A stretch of 64,000 nt of DNA from Paenibacillus helianthi (GCF_001909055.1 NZ_LVWI01000038.1:1-64000); one strand, 5' to 3'; positions 17,934-26,315 are shown, numbered from the stretch's first letter. The notes: a model not told the origin generated them from the letters alone. A program made the numbers and translations.

Positions 17934-20804
17934 CTATCTGGAAGACGGTACAGCCGCTTGTACTTGCGAGTTCAATTTCAGGGCTTCTGTTACTATACGA
18001 CGCTGCTCAAAAGTATGCACGTCTGCATATCCGCTAGCCGGGCTGGATCGCTCCGGACGGCCGATATACTGCACCTTGATGTTCTGCGGGGCGATGGCCC
18101 GCAGCCGGGGCTCGGCATAACTCCAGCCGCCCATGTTCTTCGGTTCTTCCTGCAGCCACACAATTTCCGTAAGGGAACCCATCGCACTGATGTGTGCAGC
18201 CAGTTCCCGTTCAGGGAATGGATAGAGCTGCTCCAGACGGAGGATATGCAGCCAGGACCAGTCTTGATCCTTGGCGGCCTCCAGCTCCGTCTGCAGATCG
18301 AGTGTTACCTTGCCGCTGCACACTACCAGCCGTTTGATCTCCCCGGGACTGCCGCCAAGAAGCGGCTCGGGAAGTACAGGCTGGAATCCGCCGGAAGCCA
18401 GCTCGGCTCCGGAGGAGGTGCTGCGCGGGTTGCGGATCAGGCTCTTCGGAGCCATGATCACGAGCGGGCGGGCCTCTCCCTTGCCGCACAAGGCTGCCTG
18501 GCGGCGCAGAAGATGGAAATACTGCGCTGCAGAGCTCAGGTTCGCCACAGTCCAGTTCTCTTCAGCGGAGAGCTGCAGATACCGTTCCAGCCGGGCACTG
18601 GAGTGCTCAGGGCCTTGCCCTTCATATCCATGCGGCAGCAGGATCGTTAGATTGCTGCGTTGGGTCCATTTCGCGCGTCCGGCAGCAATGAACTGGTCGA
18701 TAATAACCTGAGCAGCATTGGCGAAATCGCCATACTGTGCTTCCCAGATCACGAAGGTTTCTGGCGCGAACACATTGTAGCCGTATTCGTAGCCGAGTAC
18801 CGAGGCTTCCGAGAGCGGGCTGTTGTACACCCCGAAGGATGCCTTGGAATCGCTAAGCTGGTGCAGCGGAGAGAACAGTGCACCTGTCTCGCTGTCGTGC
18901 AGCACCAGATGACGGTGGGCGAAGGTTCCGCGCTGGGAATCCTGGCCGCTCAGGCGGATCGGTGTACCGTCCTTCAGGATAGTGGCGAATGCCAGCGTTT
19001 CGGCGAGTGCCCAGTCTACCCGTTCTCCGTCATTCAGCGCATCCTTGCGGCGCTGCAGAATCCGCTCCAGCTTCGGATAGACCTTGAAGCCGTCCGGTAC
19101 CGTCAGCAGCTCCCGGTTGATCTGCTGCAGCTGCTCCAGTTGCACCGTCGTGGATTGCGGCTGAGTTGCTTCCGTTTCGAGCGGTACCGAGGTTTTGGCT
19201 TCTCCGTTCTTGCGCTTGCCATCCTTCATCAGGTCGAAGGCTTCCTGAAGCACTTTTTCCGCATCAAGGTTCATCTGGTTCACATCATCTGCCGTGATGA
19301 TCTTCTCCCGCTGCAGGCGTTCCGCATAGACACGATAGACGGTCGGATGGTTACGCACTCTGCCATACACAATCGGCTGGGTGGTTTCAGGATCATCCAT
19401 CTCATTATGACCGTGGCGGCGGTATCCAATCAGATCGATCACGAAATCCTTCTTAAATTGATTGCGGTAGGCGCTAGCCAGGCGGACAGCGGAGATGCAG
19501 GCCTCCGGATCATCGGCATTGACGTGTACCACAGGGATTTCATAGCCTTTGGCAAGGTCACTGGCATAATGGGTGGAACGGGAATCTTCACTTTCGGTAG
19601 TGAATCCGATCCGGTTATTGACGATAATATGCACCGTACCGCCGTTGGAGTACCCTTTGAGCTTGCCGATGTTGAGCGTTTCCGCAACAATTCCTTCGCC
19701 CGGAAAAGCGGCATCCCCGTGCATCAGTACAGCCATGGCCTTGTTCGTGTCGAGCTGCGGCAAACCCGGGGAATTCCGGTCTTCCTGAGCTGCACGTGTA
19801 AAGCCTTCAACGACAGGGTTGACGAATTCCAGATGGCTCGGGTTATTGGCCAGTGTAATACGGGTACGGACGGTCTCGCCCTCGCGCACGGCGCGGTCAG
19901 CACCCAAATGGTATTTCACGTCGCCGGTCCAGCCGTAGTTAATGCCCATGGAGCCTTCGGAAGGGAAAAGCTCCTTGTTCGGAGAATGATGGAATTCCGA
20001 GAAAATAATATCATAGGGCTTCCCGAGAATATGAGCCAGTACATTCAGACGTCCGCGGTGGGCCATGCCCATCAGGATATGCTCTGCACCATCATGCGCG
20101 GCGGCACGGACAATCTCGTCCAGCATGGGCACCAGCGCGTCATTGCCTTCCAGGCTGAAGCGTTTTTGGCCGACGAAGGTCTTATGCAGGAAGGTCTCGA
20201 ACTGCTCTACCTGGATCAGACGGTTCAGCAGCTCCTTGCGCTCGGTATTGTTCAGCGGCGCGGGAGAGCTTGTAGACTCCGCCTGACCGTTCAGCCAGCG
20301 AAGCTCCTGTTCGTCATGCACATGTCCGAATTCGTAGGCGATAGTCTGCGTATATGCCTGACGCATCCGGTGAACGGCATCCCATGCGGTATGAACATCC
20401 GGCGGCGCATTCTCCCAGATCAGCGAGGCAGGCAAGGCAATCAGATCTTCGCGGGTCAAGTCATAGGTTTCATAATCCAGCCATTTCGCCATAGGGCTGT
20501 TAACCTGCTCCAGCGGATCGATATTGGCGGCCATATGGCCATATATACGAATATTGGCGATTAGCTTGGAAGCTCGTACGGCCTTTCTCAGCCACTCGGT
20601 GTCTCCCGAAAGGGCCGGCTGCGGAGCCTGAACGGCATCCGGAGCGAGCGGAGGAGGGCCGGAAACGGTAAACAAATCGCGGTAATGATGTTCTACGGAT
20701 GAAGGATCATGAACAAATTGCTCATATTTCTCTTGAATGTAGCCCAGATTGGGGCCGTGATACTTACTCCAAATGGATTCGTTATAGGGCTCTTTAACTG
20801 CCAT
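17934..20804 (-). CDS. odhA: 2-oxoglutarate dehydrogenase E1
   Basis: 956 aa, start ATG at 20804 with AGGAGG eight bases upstream. Thiamine-diphosphate-dependent decarboxylase of the TCA cycle. The N-terminal E2-docking segment is present (NLGYIQEKYEQFVHD). Landmarks are MGMAHRGRLNVL, GDAAFPGEGIVAETLN (TPP/Mg2+ site), RRHGHNEMDDPETTQP, and FVIWEAQYGDFANAAQVIIDQF in the second half. Length is normal for bacterial E1o. Shares its 560-bp upstream region with the divergent sinI leader. Confidence 0.97.
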   Translation of the reverse strand: MAVKEPYNESIWSKYHGPNLGYIQEKYEQFVHDPSSVEHHYRDLFTVSGPPPLAPDAVQAPQPALSGDTEWLRKAVRASKLIANIRIYGHMAANIDPLEQVNSPMAKWLDYETYDLTREDLIALPASLIWENAPPDVHTAWDAVHRMRQAYTQTIAYEFGHVHDEQELRWLNGQAESTSSPAPLNNTERKELLNRLIQVEQFETFLHKTFVGQKRFSLEGNDALVPMLDEIVRAAAHDGAEHILMGMAHRGRLNVLAHILGKPYDIIFSEFHHSPNKELFPSEGSMGINYGWTGDVKYHLGADRAVREGETVRTRITLANNPSHLEFVNPVVEGFTRAAQEDRNSPGLPQLDTNKAMAVLMHGDAAFPGEGIVAETLNIGKLKGYSNGGTVHIIVNNRIGFTTESEDSRSTHYASDLAKGYEIPVVHVNADDPEACISAVRLASAYRNQFKKDFVIDLIGYRRHGHNEMDDPETTQPIVYGRVRNHPTVYRVYAERLQREKIITADDVNQMNLDAEKVLQEAFDLMKDGKRKNGEAKTSVPLETEATQPQSTTVQLEQLQQINRELLTVPDGFKVYPKLERILQRRKDALNDGERVDWALAETLAFATILKDGTPIRLSGQDSQRGTFAHRHLVLHDSETGALFSPLHQLSDSKASFGVYNSPLSEASVLGYEYGYNVFAPETFVIWEAQYGDFANAAQVIIDQFIAAGRAKWTQRSNLTILLPHGYEGQGPEHSSARLERYLQLSAEENWTVANLSSAAQYFHLLRRQAALCGKGEARPLVIMAPKSLIRNPRSTSSGAELASGGFQPVLPEPLLGGSPGEIKRLVVCSGKVTLDLQTELEAAKDQDWSWLHILRLEQLYPFPERELAAHISAMGSLTEIVWLQEEPKNMGGWSYAEPRLRAIAPQNIKVQYIGRPERSSPASGYADVHTFEQRRIVTEALKLNSQVQAAVPSSR

Positions 20805-21115
20805 GAATACATCCTCCTAACGGATGAACTCCACGTGCGGCATGAGGCTTGGGCGCCCAGTGGAGCTGCGATGGTTGCGGTTTCATTCCTCATCTTATTG
20901 TGCTACTTTCAAGGCGTGTAATCAATTCATACTTTCGGGGAATCCGTTCGCAAAACGGCATGATTCAGTCCTTAAATGATGAAAAACGGATATCGGTTAC
21001 CTGAAGCTGGATGTGAACAGGGTGATGCGGTAATAATTACCCATGGATGCCACCGAATGCTTCATGAACAGTTCCTAAAGTCATATCTATTGGACAAATC
21101 CCAGCAAAAAAAACT

Positions 21116-21186
21116 GTTCTTTTGCACTACTTGTCATAAAAAATTTCCATAAATCGACACACTTTTCTTGTGAGAACTTATATAAT
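21116..21186 (+). promoter_or_regulatory. sinI promoter with SinR-like half sites
   Basis: A good -10 TATAAT (21181-21186) has no strong -35. GAGAAC (21172-21177) touches the -10, and GTTCTTT (21116-21122) lies about 55 bp upstream. Both match the SinR recognition heptamer GTTCTYT or its complement, so SinR may act on this promoter. The rest of 20805-21240 holds no gene; it must also contain the odhA promoter, which I could not place. Confidence 0.45.
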
Positions 21187-21241
21187 GTTATTGCGGATAA
21201 CGGTTTCATTGTTTTCTAACCAGATCCTTTCATGTAAAGGA

Positions 21242-21336
21242 TCCAGTAAAGGGTAAACCTGCTGAAAGGCAGGGACACAAAGTCTCGGGTCTAATGTAGA
21301 AAGGCTTCAACTACTACGACGGCCGGACTGCCTGGG
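21242..21336 (+). promoter_or_regulatory. Cyclic-di-GMP-I (GEMM-I) riboswitch
   Basis: Matches the GEMM-I pattern in order: P1 strand CCAG, AAAGGGTAAACC, hairpin CCTGCT-GAAA-GGCAGG with the GAAA tetraloop (21264-21267), GACACAAAGTC, TCGGGTCTAA, a variable P2 arm, then CTACGACGGCCGGACTGCC and CTGG closing P1. An 8-bp hairpin (GATCCTTT/AAAGGATC, 21223-21243) abuts the 5' side and shares a base with P1. Only about 15 bases separate the aptamer from AGGAGG, and no T-run intervenes, so translational control is more likely than termination. Confidence 0.9.
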
Positions 21337-21363
21337 GACGCAAAAATTCTAGGAGGAGATATC

Positions 21364-21519
21364 TTGGATAAGTCCAACCAGGGGAATGACGGAGAACTGC
21401 TGATGGGTGATCTGGATCTAGAATGGGTGTATTTGCTGATGTCGGCGAAGAAAGCAGGCATCGGGGCAGATGAAATCCGCCAGTTTTTAAGTGAAAAGAC
21501 AACGTTGCAGGTAATGTAG
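21364..21519 (+). CDS. sinI: SinI-type antirepressor behind a c-di-GMP riboswitch
   Basis: 51 aa, TTG start at 21364 with AGGAGG seven bases upstream, stop TAG at 21517. The core LDLEWVYLLMSAKKAGI followed by GADEIRQFL matches the SinI/SinR dimerisation helix pair of B. subtilis SinI (LDQEWVELIVEAKEANI...EEIRKYL). SinI proteins bind SinR through this hairpin and release it from biofilm-gene operators. The gene is convergent with sinR rather than upstream of it as in Bacillus. The c-di-GMP aptamer next to the ribosome site suggests that second-messenger level sets SinI synthesis; the sign of the effect cannot be read here. Confidence 0.88.
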   Translation: MDKSNQGNDGELLMGDLDLEWVYLLMSAKKAGIGADEIRQFLSEKTTLQVM

Positions 21520-21544
21520 GGGCGTTTACTTTGCGGGAATACAT

Positions 21545-21585
21545 ACAGAAAAGGGCACAGCGCCAGACGCTGTGCCCTTTTCTGT
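21545..21585. terminator. Perfect bidirectional terminator between sinI and sinR
   Basis: An 18-bp perfect stem (ACAGAAAAGGGCACAGCG and its complement) with loop CCAGA, flanked by A- and T-runs built into the stem; it stops transcription from both sides. Confidence 0.92.
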
Positions 21586-21613
21586 ATCGCTGGAGCCTTA
21601 GGACAACCGCCCG

Positions 21614-21958
21614 TTATTGATCCTTTTGCTCCAGCCGCCATTTTTGATAATCGAGGAATTCTTTGAATTCCCGTTTGCTTATGCCGGAAGCCATGGCTTC
21701 TTGAACGAGCCGGAACCATTCGCCATCTAGTGCGGATTCGTCAGTCTCTGAGGGCTCGCCATACAGCAGGCTGTGGATAGACACCTGGAGCGCATCGGCG
21801 ATTTTTTCGATGAATTGAATAGAGGGGTTGGATTGGATATTTCTTTCTACATTGCTTAAGTATGATTTTGCCACATCTGACTTGTCCGCTAATTCGGATA
21901 AGGACCAGCCTTTTTCCAGACGGAGTTGGTGGATGCGACTTCCCATATTATCCGGCAC
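21614..21958 (-). CDS. sinR: SinR-like biofilm master repressor
   Basis: 114 aa from GTG at 21958 (GGAGGGG about ten bases upstream). N-terminal XRE helix-turn-helix (KGWSLSELADKSDVAKSYLS, NIQSNPSIQFIEKIADAL), nearly identical in pattern to B. subtilis SinR. The C-terminal SinI-binding/tetramerisation region is LDGEWFRLVQEAMASGIS then KREFKEFLDYQKW, including the diagnostic FLDYQKW. SinR represses matrix operons by binding GTTCTYT boxes. Three such inverted boxes precede tapA. Its upstream region is made of repeat element R1. Confidence 0.93.
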   Translation of the reverse strand: MPDNMGSRIHQLRLEKGWSLSELADKSDVAKSYLSNVERNIQSNPSIQFIEKIADALQVSIHSLLYGEPSETDESALDGEWFRLVQEAMASGISKREFKEFLDYQKWRLEQKDQ

Positions 21959-21987
21959 GATTACAACGCCCCTCCGTACTTATTGTT

Positions 21988-22118
21988 AAAATATAAGGAT
22001 TTAACTGTTCTATGCCATCAATCATCCTTATATTTCTCGCTGAAACGGCTATTTGAAGGCGATACGTAGTATTGCTGCTTCGGAAGCATAAGCTTGTAAA
22101 AGACGACGTAGCCGTTTC
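21988..22118. repeat. Double-hairpin repeat R1
   Basis: Two perfect stems: AAATATAAGGAT (21989-22000) with ATCCTTATATTT (22024-22035), and GAAACGGCT (22042-22050) with AGCCGTTTC (22110-22118). The second loop contains CTTCGGAAGCATAAGCTT, which recurs inverted in the copZ leader with one change. It lies upstream of sinR and supplies its promoter region. Confidence 0.75.
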
Positions 22119-22125
22119 CAATTGA

Positions 22126-22222
22126 AATATAAGAATGTATATGCTTGACGCTATACATTGTCCTTCTATTTATGGAGAAACGGATACCGCCTCTTTCGGA
22201 GGACGGCGAAGACGTTTCTTTT
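22126..22222. repeat. Double-hairpin repeat R2
   Basis: Same family as R1 in tandem: AAATATAAG...CCTTCTATTT enclosing AATGTATA/TATACATT, then GAAACGGATACCGCCTC...GGAGGACGGCGAAGACGTTTC, followed by TTTTT. Lies between the tasA terminator and R1. Nothing else is visible in 21959-22273. Confidence 0.75.
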
Positions 22223-22273
22223 TATCAGTATAACAAATTTCCGTAAAATGGACAAAAATCAATCGTTACAAAG

Positions 22274-22318
22274 AAAAAACAGCCTAATCTGCTCCGGCTC
22301 CGGAATCAGGGTAGGCTG
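22274..22318 (-). terminator. Terminator of the tapA-sipW-tasA operon
   Basis: On the minus strand CAGCCTA, a 25-base GC-rich loop, TAGGCTG and TTTTTT. Confidence 0.8.
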
Positions 22319-22342
22319 CTTCAGAATGCAGTCCGTTATGAA

Positions 22343-22951
22343 TTAATAATCTTTTTTAGGGCCTTGTTTGGCCTCGAAGTTCCAAGTCAGCTTCAGCTTA
22401 TCCTTTTGGAAATAGTTCTGTGCTTCACCATTGTCAACGAATTCGAACTTGACTGTAAAGCTGTCGCTGCTCTGAGCTTTGATACCGTCGGCTTCCGTCC
22501 AGATTTGATCCAGACCGGTATTGTTTACAAGATCGGGGGTTTGGCTCTTCAGGGCATCCAGTGTGGTTTCGTATACGACAACCTCCGGTGTGAGAATGGT
22601 TCCTTTATCATTATTCTTCAGGAATTTAACCTTGATGAATTTGCTGAGATCGACACCGTTGTTGTCGCCGAGCGTATCTGTAATCTCTGTAGTGGTCTTC
22701 AGCAATACTGAGCCGATGTCCAGGGTTCCGTCATTTTTGAGCTTGAAGGTTTTGGTTACAGTATCACCCGGTTTCAGGTTAGGGATATCTACGATTACTG
22801 AAGGATCAGAATTCAGATCCAGCGTACCTGCTGCGAAGGTTGCCGTGCTTGTAGCAGTATCGCTGAAATATGCGAAGGTTCCTCCGCCAATCAAAGACAA
22901 ACCGAGTGCTGCCGATGCCATGCCAAAACCCAATGTTTTCTTGATACCCAT
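22343..22951 (-). CDS. tasA: TasA/camelysin-family matrix fibre protein
   Basis: 202 aa, ATG with GAGGAGG upstream. Signal peptide MGIKKTLGFGMASAALGLSL ending near GGGTFAYFSDT, the cleavage context of SipW substrates. The mature part starts with ATFAAGTLDLNSDPSV and LKPGDTVTKTFKLKNDGTLDI, the TasA/CalY pattern of a beta-rich secreted fibre protein. Length is slightly shorter than B. subtilis TasA. Last gene of the operon with sipW and tapA-like genes; expected to build amyloid-like fibres in the biofilm matrix. Confidence 0.92.
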   Translation of the reverse strand: MGIKKTLGFGMASAALGLSLIGGGTFAYFSDTATSTATFAAGTLDLNSDPSVIVDIPNLKPGDTVTKTFKLKNDGTLDIGSVLLKTTTEITDTLGDNNGVDLSKFIKVKFLKNNDKGTILTPEVVVYETTLDALKSQTPDLVNNTGLDQIWTEADGIKAQSSDSFTVKFEFVDNGEAQNYFQKDKLKLTWNFEAKQGPKKDY

Positions 22952-23035
22952 ATTCTAATTCCTCCTCTGATTAGTAAAGCGAATGATAAATGTATATTGT
23001 ATCTTCCGTTTCGTAGGCGGAAGCGGACAATCGGA

Positions 23036-23623
23036 TCAGGGCTGTATGTCAGTTCCCGGAGGTGCCTGGGGAAGCACGGTATCTTTTTTCTCAAGCGCCG
23101 TAAGAGCCTTCCATGAACTGTAGAGCGCATAGAGCAGGAGCAGAAGTCCGGGAACGATCATCAGGACCACACTGCCGGCTTTGGAGGCGGCAAAATTCAT
23201 GGCATATCCTACATATGGAATGGTGACTCCGGTGTACTCGGCCACAATATTCCCTGAACTCACGGGCGTCATATCCGCAGCGTCATTGTTATCGCCTTTG
23301 GTATGATAGATGACCTCGCCGGCAGCAGTTTTTGCTGAAGCATCCACAATTCGGTGAGTGATCAGGATATTATCCTCGCTCATAAAGGTGATGACATCGC
23401 CTTTATGGAACCGGGTCATGTCTCCTCCGGGTTTCAGGGCGACGATGGATCCGGTCTGAATACCTGGCTCCATTGAACCGGAAAGCACCGACTTGATCTC
23501 ATATCCAAAAAGGGTGGGTTCGCCTCCCGAGGCCCTGGACACTACAACGGCTACTGCCAGCACCACGAAAATCAATACCATTACTGCGGATAAAGTATGG
23601 CTAATTATTTTTTTGATAAGCAT
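23036..23623 (-). CDS. sipW: SipW-type signal peptidase
   Basis: 195 aa from the ATG at 23623, one base after the tapA stop with GGTGGAG inside the tapA end. S26B (ER-type) signal peptidase with N- and C-terminal membrane helices; catalytic Ser in VLSGSMEPGI and His (not Lys) in ILITHRIVD, then HTKGDNNDAAD. SipW enzymes process TasA and TapA for export. Position between the tapA-like gene and tasA is the same as in B. subtilis. Confidence 0.93.
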   Translation of the reverse strand: MLIKKIISHTLSAVMVLIFVVLAVAVVVSRASGGEPTLFGYEIKSVLSGSMEPGIQTGSIVALKPGGDMTRFHKGDVITFMSEDNILITHRIVDASAKTAAGEVIYHTKGDNNDAADMTPVSSGNIVAEYTGVTIPYVGYAMNFAASKAGSVVLMIVPGLLLLLYALYSSWKALTALEKKDTVLPQAPPGTDIQP

Positions 23624-23624
23624 G

Positions 23625-24776
23625 TCAGTCTCCACCTTTAATGAGTTGTGGCTCCGAAGGTGATGCGGTCATTTCCGGACCTGGTATCGGAGGCTCTGTT
23701 GCCTGAGGTTCTTGGGTAGGTGTCTCTGTCACATCCCCTTTTGGAGGCGTGCTCTGGTTGTCACCGGCGGGTGCCGGGGTGGCGCTGGCTTCGGGTACAT
23801 CTGGAGCTGCCGTACTAACGGCTTCAGGCTCAGGAGTAGCTTTTAATTCAGCTTTGGCCTTTTCTGCGTCTTCCTTCTTCTGTTTCTCAAGGGCGAGCTT
23901 GGCTTCTTCTTCCTTTTTGGCTTTAGCCAGTTCCTCTTGCCGGGCCTTCTCGATCTCTTCAAGCCGCTTGCTGCGGGTCTGGGTGATGAGCTGCTGCTGC
24001 TGTTCAAGCCCTGAAATACCGGCGGTTGCAGTATCTTTGGCGCTGTTCAGCTCCGCATCCAATTTGTCATACATAGAAACCAGTTCCACGGATAGCTCAC
24101 CCGGCGACTGTCCGAACGCAGCTATGATAGGAAAAAGCTGTGACGGTTCTTCCGGGATGGAATTTAGTGGGCTGTAGACTGCTTCGTTAACCGTTATAGG
24201 GAATGGAGTATTGCCGTTCTGAATGGCCTCCAGGTAATGAACGATTGCGGCTATGGAAGCAGTGAAGGATTCGGAGAGCACACCGTTTTGGCTAAGACTG
24301 TTCTGTAACCCGTCAAAGAATTCCTTATCTCTGATTTCCAGACAATTAGGATCGAGATCGATCATATATCCTCCAATCTGTGCCAGAACGGCAGCTGCAG
24401 CGCTGATCTCTGCATGAATCCCGTTCCAAATCCCGGCGTTGGCGGTCTTCTGGCCTTCAATGGCAATCAGATCGGAATGAAGATCTGCAACTTGCCTTGA
24501 AATCTCCTTTTCCGCTATTTCCAGCTCTTCCAAGGACATAGACTCGATTCCAGTTATTCCTGTTAAGCCGGCCGGGGAACTGTAACTTTTCAAGGTTGCT
24601 TTTAGAGCCTGGGCTGTATTGAGATGTTCTTTTAATTCGCTGAGCAGCTGCTTGATGGAATCCGGGAATACTTTACAAAAACCAATGGTGCTGACTGTCT
24701 CCGCGGTACCGTTAAACCCCCCATAAGTACTGCCGATTTGGCCAGAGGCATACAGCAGGAGTACGGATATGGCCAT
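23625..24776 (-). CDS. tapA: TapA-like secreted matrix-accessory protein
   Basis: 383 aa from the ATG at 24776. The frame is open 24 codons further, to a CTG at 24848 that has GAGGGGGG seven bases upstream and adds a basic n-region (RRKRKTQKTGLRILQSG); this gives a far better signal peptide, so the true start may be CTG. Mature N-terminus ...STYGGFNGTAETVSTIGFC resembles the exported end of TapA-type proteins. Two helical regions follow, then a Lys/Glu-rich coiled coil (about 270-315) and a Pro/Thr/Glu-rich tail. It is longer than B. subtilis TapA and similarity is mainly positional. Probably anchors or nucleates TasA fibres (inference). Confidence 0.7.
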   Translation of the reverse strand: MAISVLLLYASGQIGSTYGGFNGTAETVSTIGFCKVFPDSIKQLLSELKEHLNTAQALKATLKSYSSPAGLTGITGIESMSLEELEIAEKEISRQVADLHSDLIAIEGQKTANAGIWNGIHAEISAAAAVLAQIGGYMIDLDPNCLEIRDKEFFDGLQNSLSQNGVLSESFTASIAAIVHYLEAIQNGNTPFPITVNEAVYSPLNSIPEEPSQLFPIIAAFGQSPGELSVELVSMYDKLDAELNSAKDTATAGISGLEQQQQLITQTRSKRLEEIEKARQEELAKAKKEEEAKLALEKQKKEDAEKAKAELKATPEPEAVSTAAPDVPEASATPAPAGDNQSTPPKGDVTETPTQEPQATEPPIPGPEMTASPSEPQLIKGGD

Positions 24777-24897
24777 CCCCGACTGCAGGATGCGAAGTCC
24801 GGTTTTTTGGGTTTTTCTTTTACGCCGTTTGGCGGATCTGGGGTACAGAGGCAGGCCCCCCTCTCATAACTTACTGTTGATGTGATTCGTTATATTT

Positions 24898-25062
24898 GTT
24901 CTCAATAAAGAACGTTTTCGTAAGGAAATCATACACTGCCTGCCGGGCAAAAGAAAAATGGTGATTTCGTCTAATTGTTCGTAATAAAGACCATTAATTA
25001 GTATTTATCTACTGATATCTATCTGTATCGCTGTTTTTCGTAAAATGTTCTTTATAAAGAAC
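24898..25062 (-). promoter_or_regulatory. Three SinR-box inverted repeats upstream of tapA
   Basis: Op1 GTTCTCAATAAAGAAC (24898-24913), Op2 GTTCGTAATAAAGACC (24977-24992, degenerate) and Op3 GTTCTTTATAAAGAAC (25047-25062). Each is a 16-bp dyad of the SinR heptamer GTTCTYT with its complement; starts are 79 and 70 bp apart. They occupy the tapA promoter region, as expected for cooperative SinR repression. No other gene lies in 24849-25219. Confidence 0.8.
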
Positions 25063-25122
25063 AAATTGATGGGAGGCTGAGCTGTCTGATGGGGTGTGGT
25101 GGTGTGGAGCTGAAGGTGAGAA

Positions 25123-25194
25123 TAGAGGCAGAAGTGCCTTTGAATCCGGCCAAAGTGGGCCTAGAGGCGAAACCAAAGGCAGAATGCCTTTGGT
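25123..25194 (-). terminator. Paired GGCA/TGCC hairpins after the AraC gene
   Basis: AGGCA-GAAG-TGCCT (25124-25137) and a 10-bp stem ACCAAAGGCA-GAA-TGCCTTTGGT (25171-25193). The second lies 26 bp after the AraC-family stop and probably ends that transcript, although the T-run is short. Confidence 0.5.
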
Positions 25195-25219
25195 TCGTTC
25201 CAGCAGGGGCCGGACCACG

Positions 25220-26143
25220 TTAAGTAGCCGGGGAGATGATGGAGTCGCGCATGTGTTTGACATCGCTGATTGGCGGGCGGCCGAACATGCGGGCGTACTC
25301 CCGGCTGAACTGGGAAGGGCTCTCGTAACCGACCCGAAAGCCTGCATCGGCCGCGTCCAGAAACTCTGTAAGCAGCAATCGGCGTGCGACTTGCAGGCGT
25401 ATAGCCTTTTGATACTGGAGCGGGCTCATGGCGGTGACCTTTTTGAAATGCTTGTGCAGGGCTGAGGGGCTCAGGTTGACCTCCTTCGCCAATTCTTCAA
25501 TCAGAAGGGGCTTGGCATAGTCACGGTTGATCCATTGGATTGCTTCAGAGATACGGTAGGCATGGCTGCCGGTAAAGGCAAATTGTGTGATTGACGCTCC
25601 TTGCTCGCCTTGCAGCACTCTATAAAGAACCTCACGGGTGATCAGCGGTGCGAGGACCGGGATATCCTCGGGGGTCTCCACAAGTTTGACCAGCCGCAGG
25701 ACGGCATCCAGCAGTGAAGGGGTAGATTGGCTAACGATAATTCCCCGGCCGGTTTTTCCGTTCCATGGTTGCGGGTTACCTTTGACGATATCCAGAATGA
25801 GGTCTGGAGTGAAGTTCAACTGAAGGCTGAGGTAGGGAGCTTGCGGGGATGCCTCTGTGATTTTACCGATAATGGGGAGATGAACAGGAGTGACGAGATA
25901 GCTGGCCGGGTCATAGGTGTAGCTGTCGCCTCCCACTGTGGCTGTCTTGGAGCCTTGCACGATAATGCACAAGGAGGGGACGTTTATGGAATGTCTCGGC
26001 TCCAGTACATGAGAGGAGCGTCTGAAAAAAAGTGAAGGCACAGCCGAAGGATGTGCGCCATCTGAAGGAGTGTGACGCTGAATCAGCAGAGCCAGTTCAC
26101 GCTGATATTCTGAAATTGAAGGGTTAATGATAGATAAGCTCAT
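25220..26143 (-). CDS. AraC-family regulator with AraC_N cupin-like domain
   Basis: 307 aa from the ATG at 26143 (AAAGGAG nine bases upstream); the 45 codons upstream lack a ribosome site. N-terminal AraC_N-type ligand domain (about 30-180: PSLCIIVQGSKTATVGGD, YLVTPVHLPIIGKI), then a double helix-turn-helix (LLIEELAKEVNLSPSALHKH, FRVGYESPSQFSREYARMFG). Belongs to the group that includes E. coli YqhC, activators of aldehyde-reducing enzymes. Divergent from an SDR gene 173 bp away, its likely target. Confidence 0.9.
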   Translation of the reverse strand: MSLSIINPSISEYQRELALLIQRHTPSDGAHPSAVPSLFFRRSSHVLEPRHSINVPSLCIIVQGSKTATVGGDSYTYDPASYLVTPVHLPIIGKITEASPQAPYLSLQLNFTPDLILDIVKGNPQPWNGKTGRGIIVSQSTPSLLDAVLRLVKLVETPEDIPVLAPLITREVLYRVLQGEQGASITQFAFTGSHAYRISEAIQWINRDYAKPLLIEELAKEVNLSPSALHKHFKKVTAMSPLQYQKAIRLQVARRLLLTEFLDAADAGFRVGYESPSQFSREYARMFGRPPISDVKHMRDSIISPAT

Positions 26144-26315
26144 AGATCTGTGCTCCTTTCCCGTACATTCAACTGAGCCTAGTGTAGCCACAATGGGCAG
26201 GATTAGGCAAGGATTGAATATGAATAGTCTACCTTTTACCAACGGGAAATCCCCATAATGAACAGGGTAAGCCATCAATAGAATGTGGCTAATATGCTGG
26301 AAAGTGGGGATTTAG

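Noticed and set aside
18660..20564. 634-codon plus-strand frame opposite odhA
   Set aside because: Antisense shadow of a highly biased GC-rich gene; odhA motifs are unambiguous on the minus strand.
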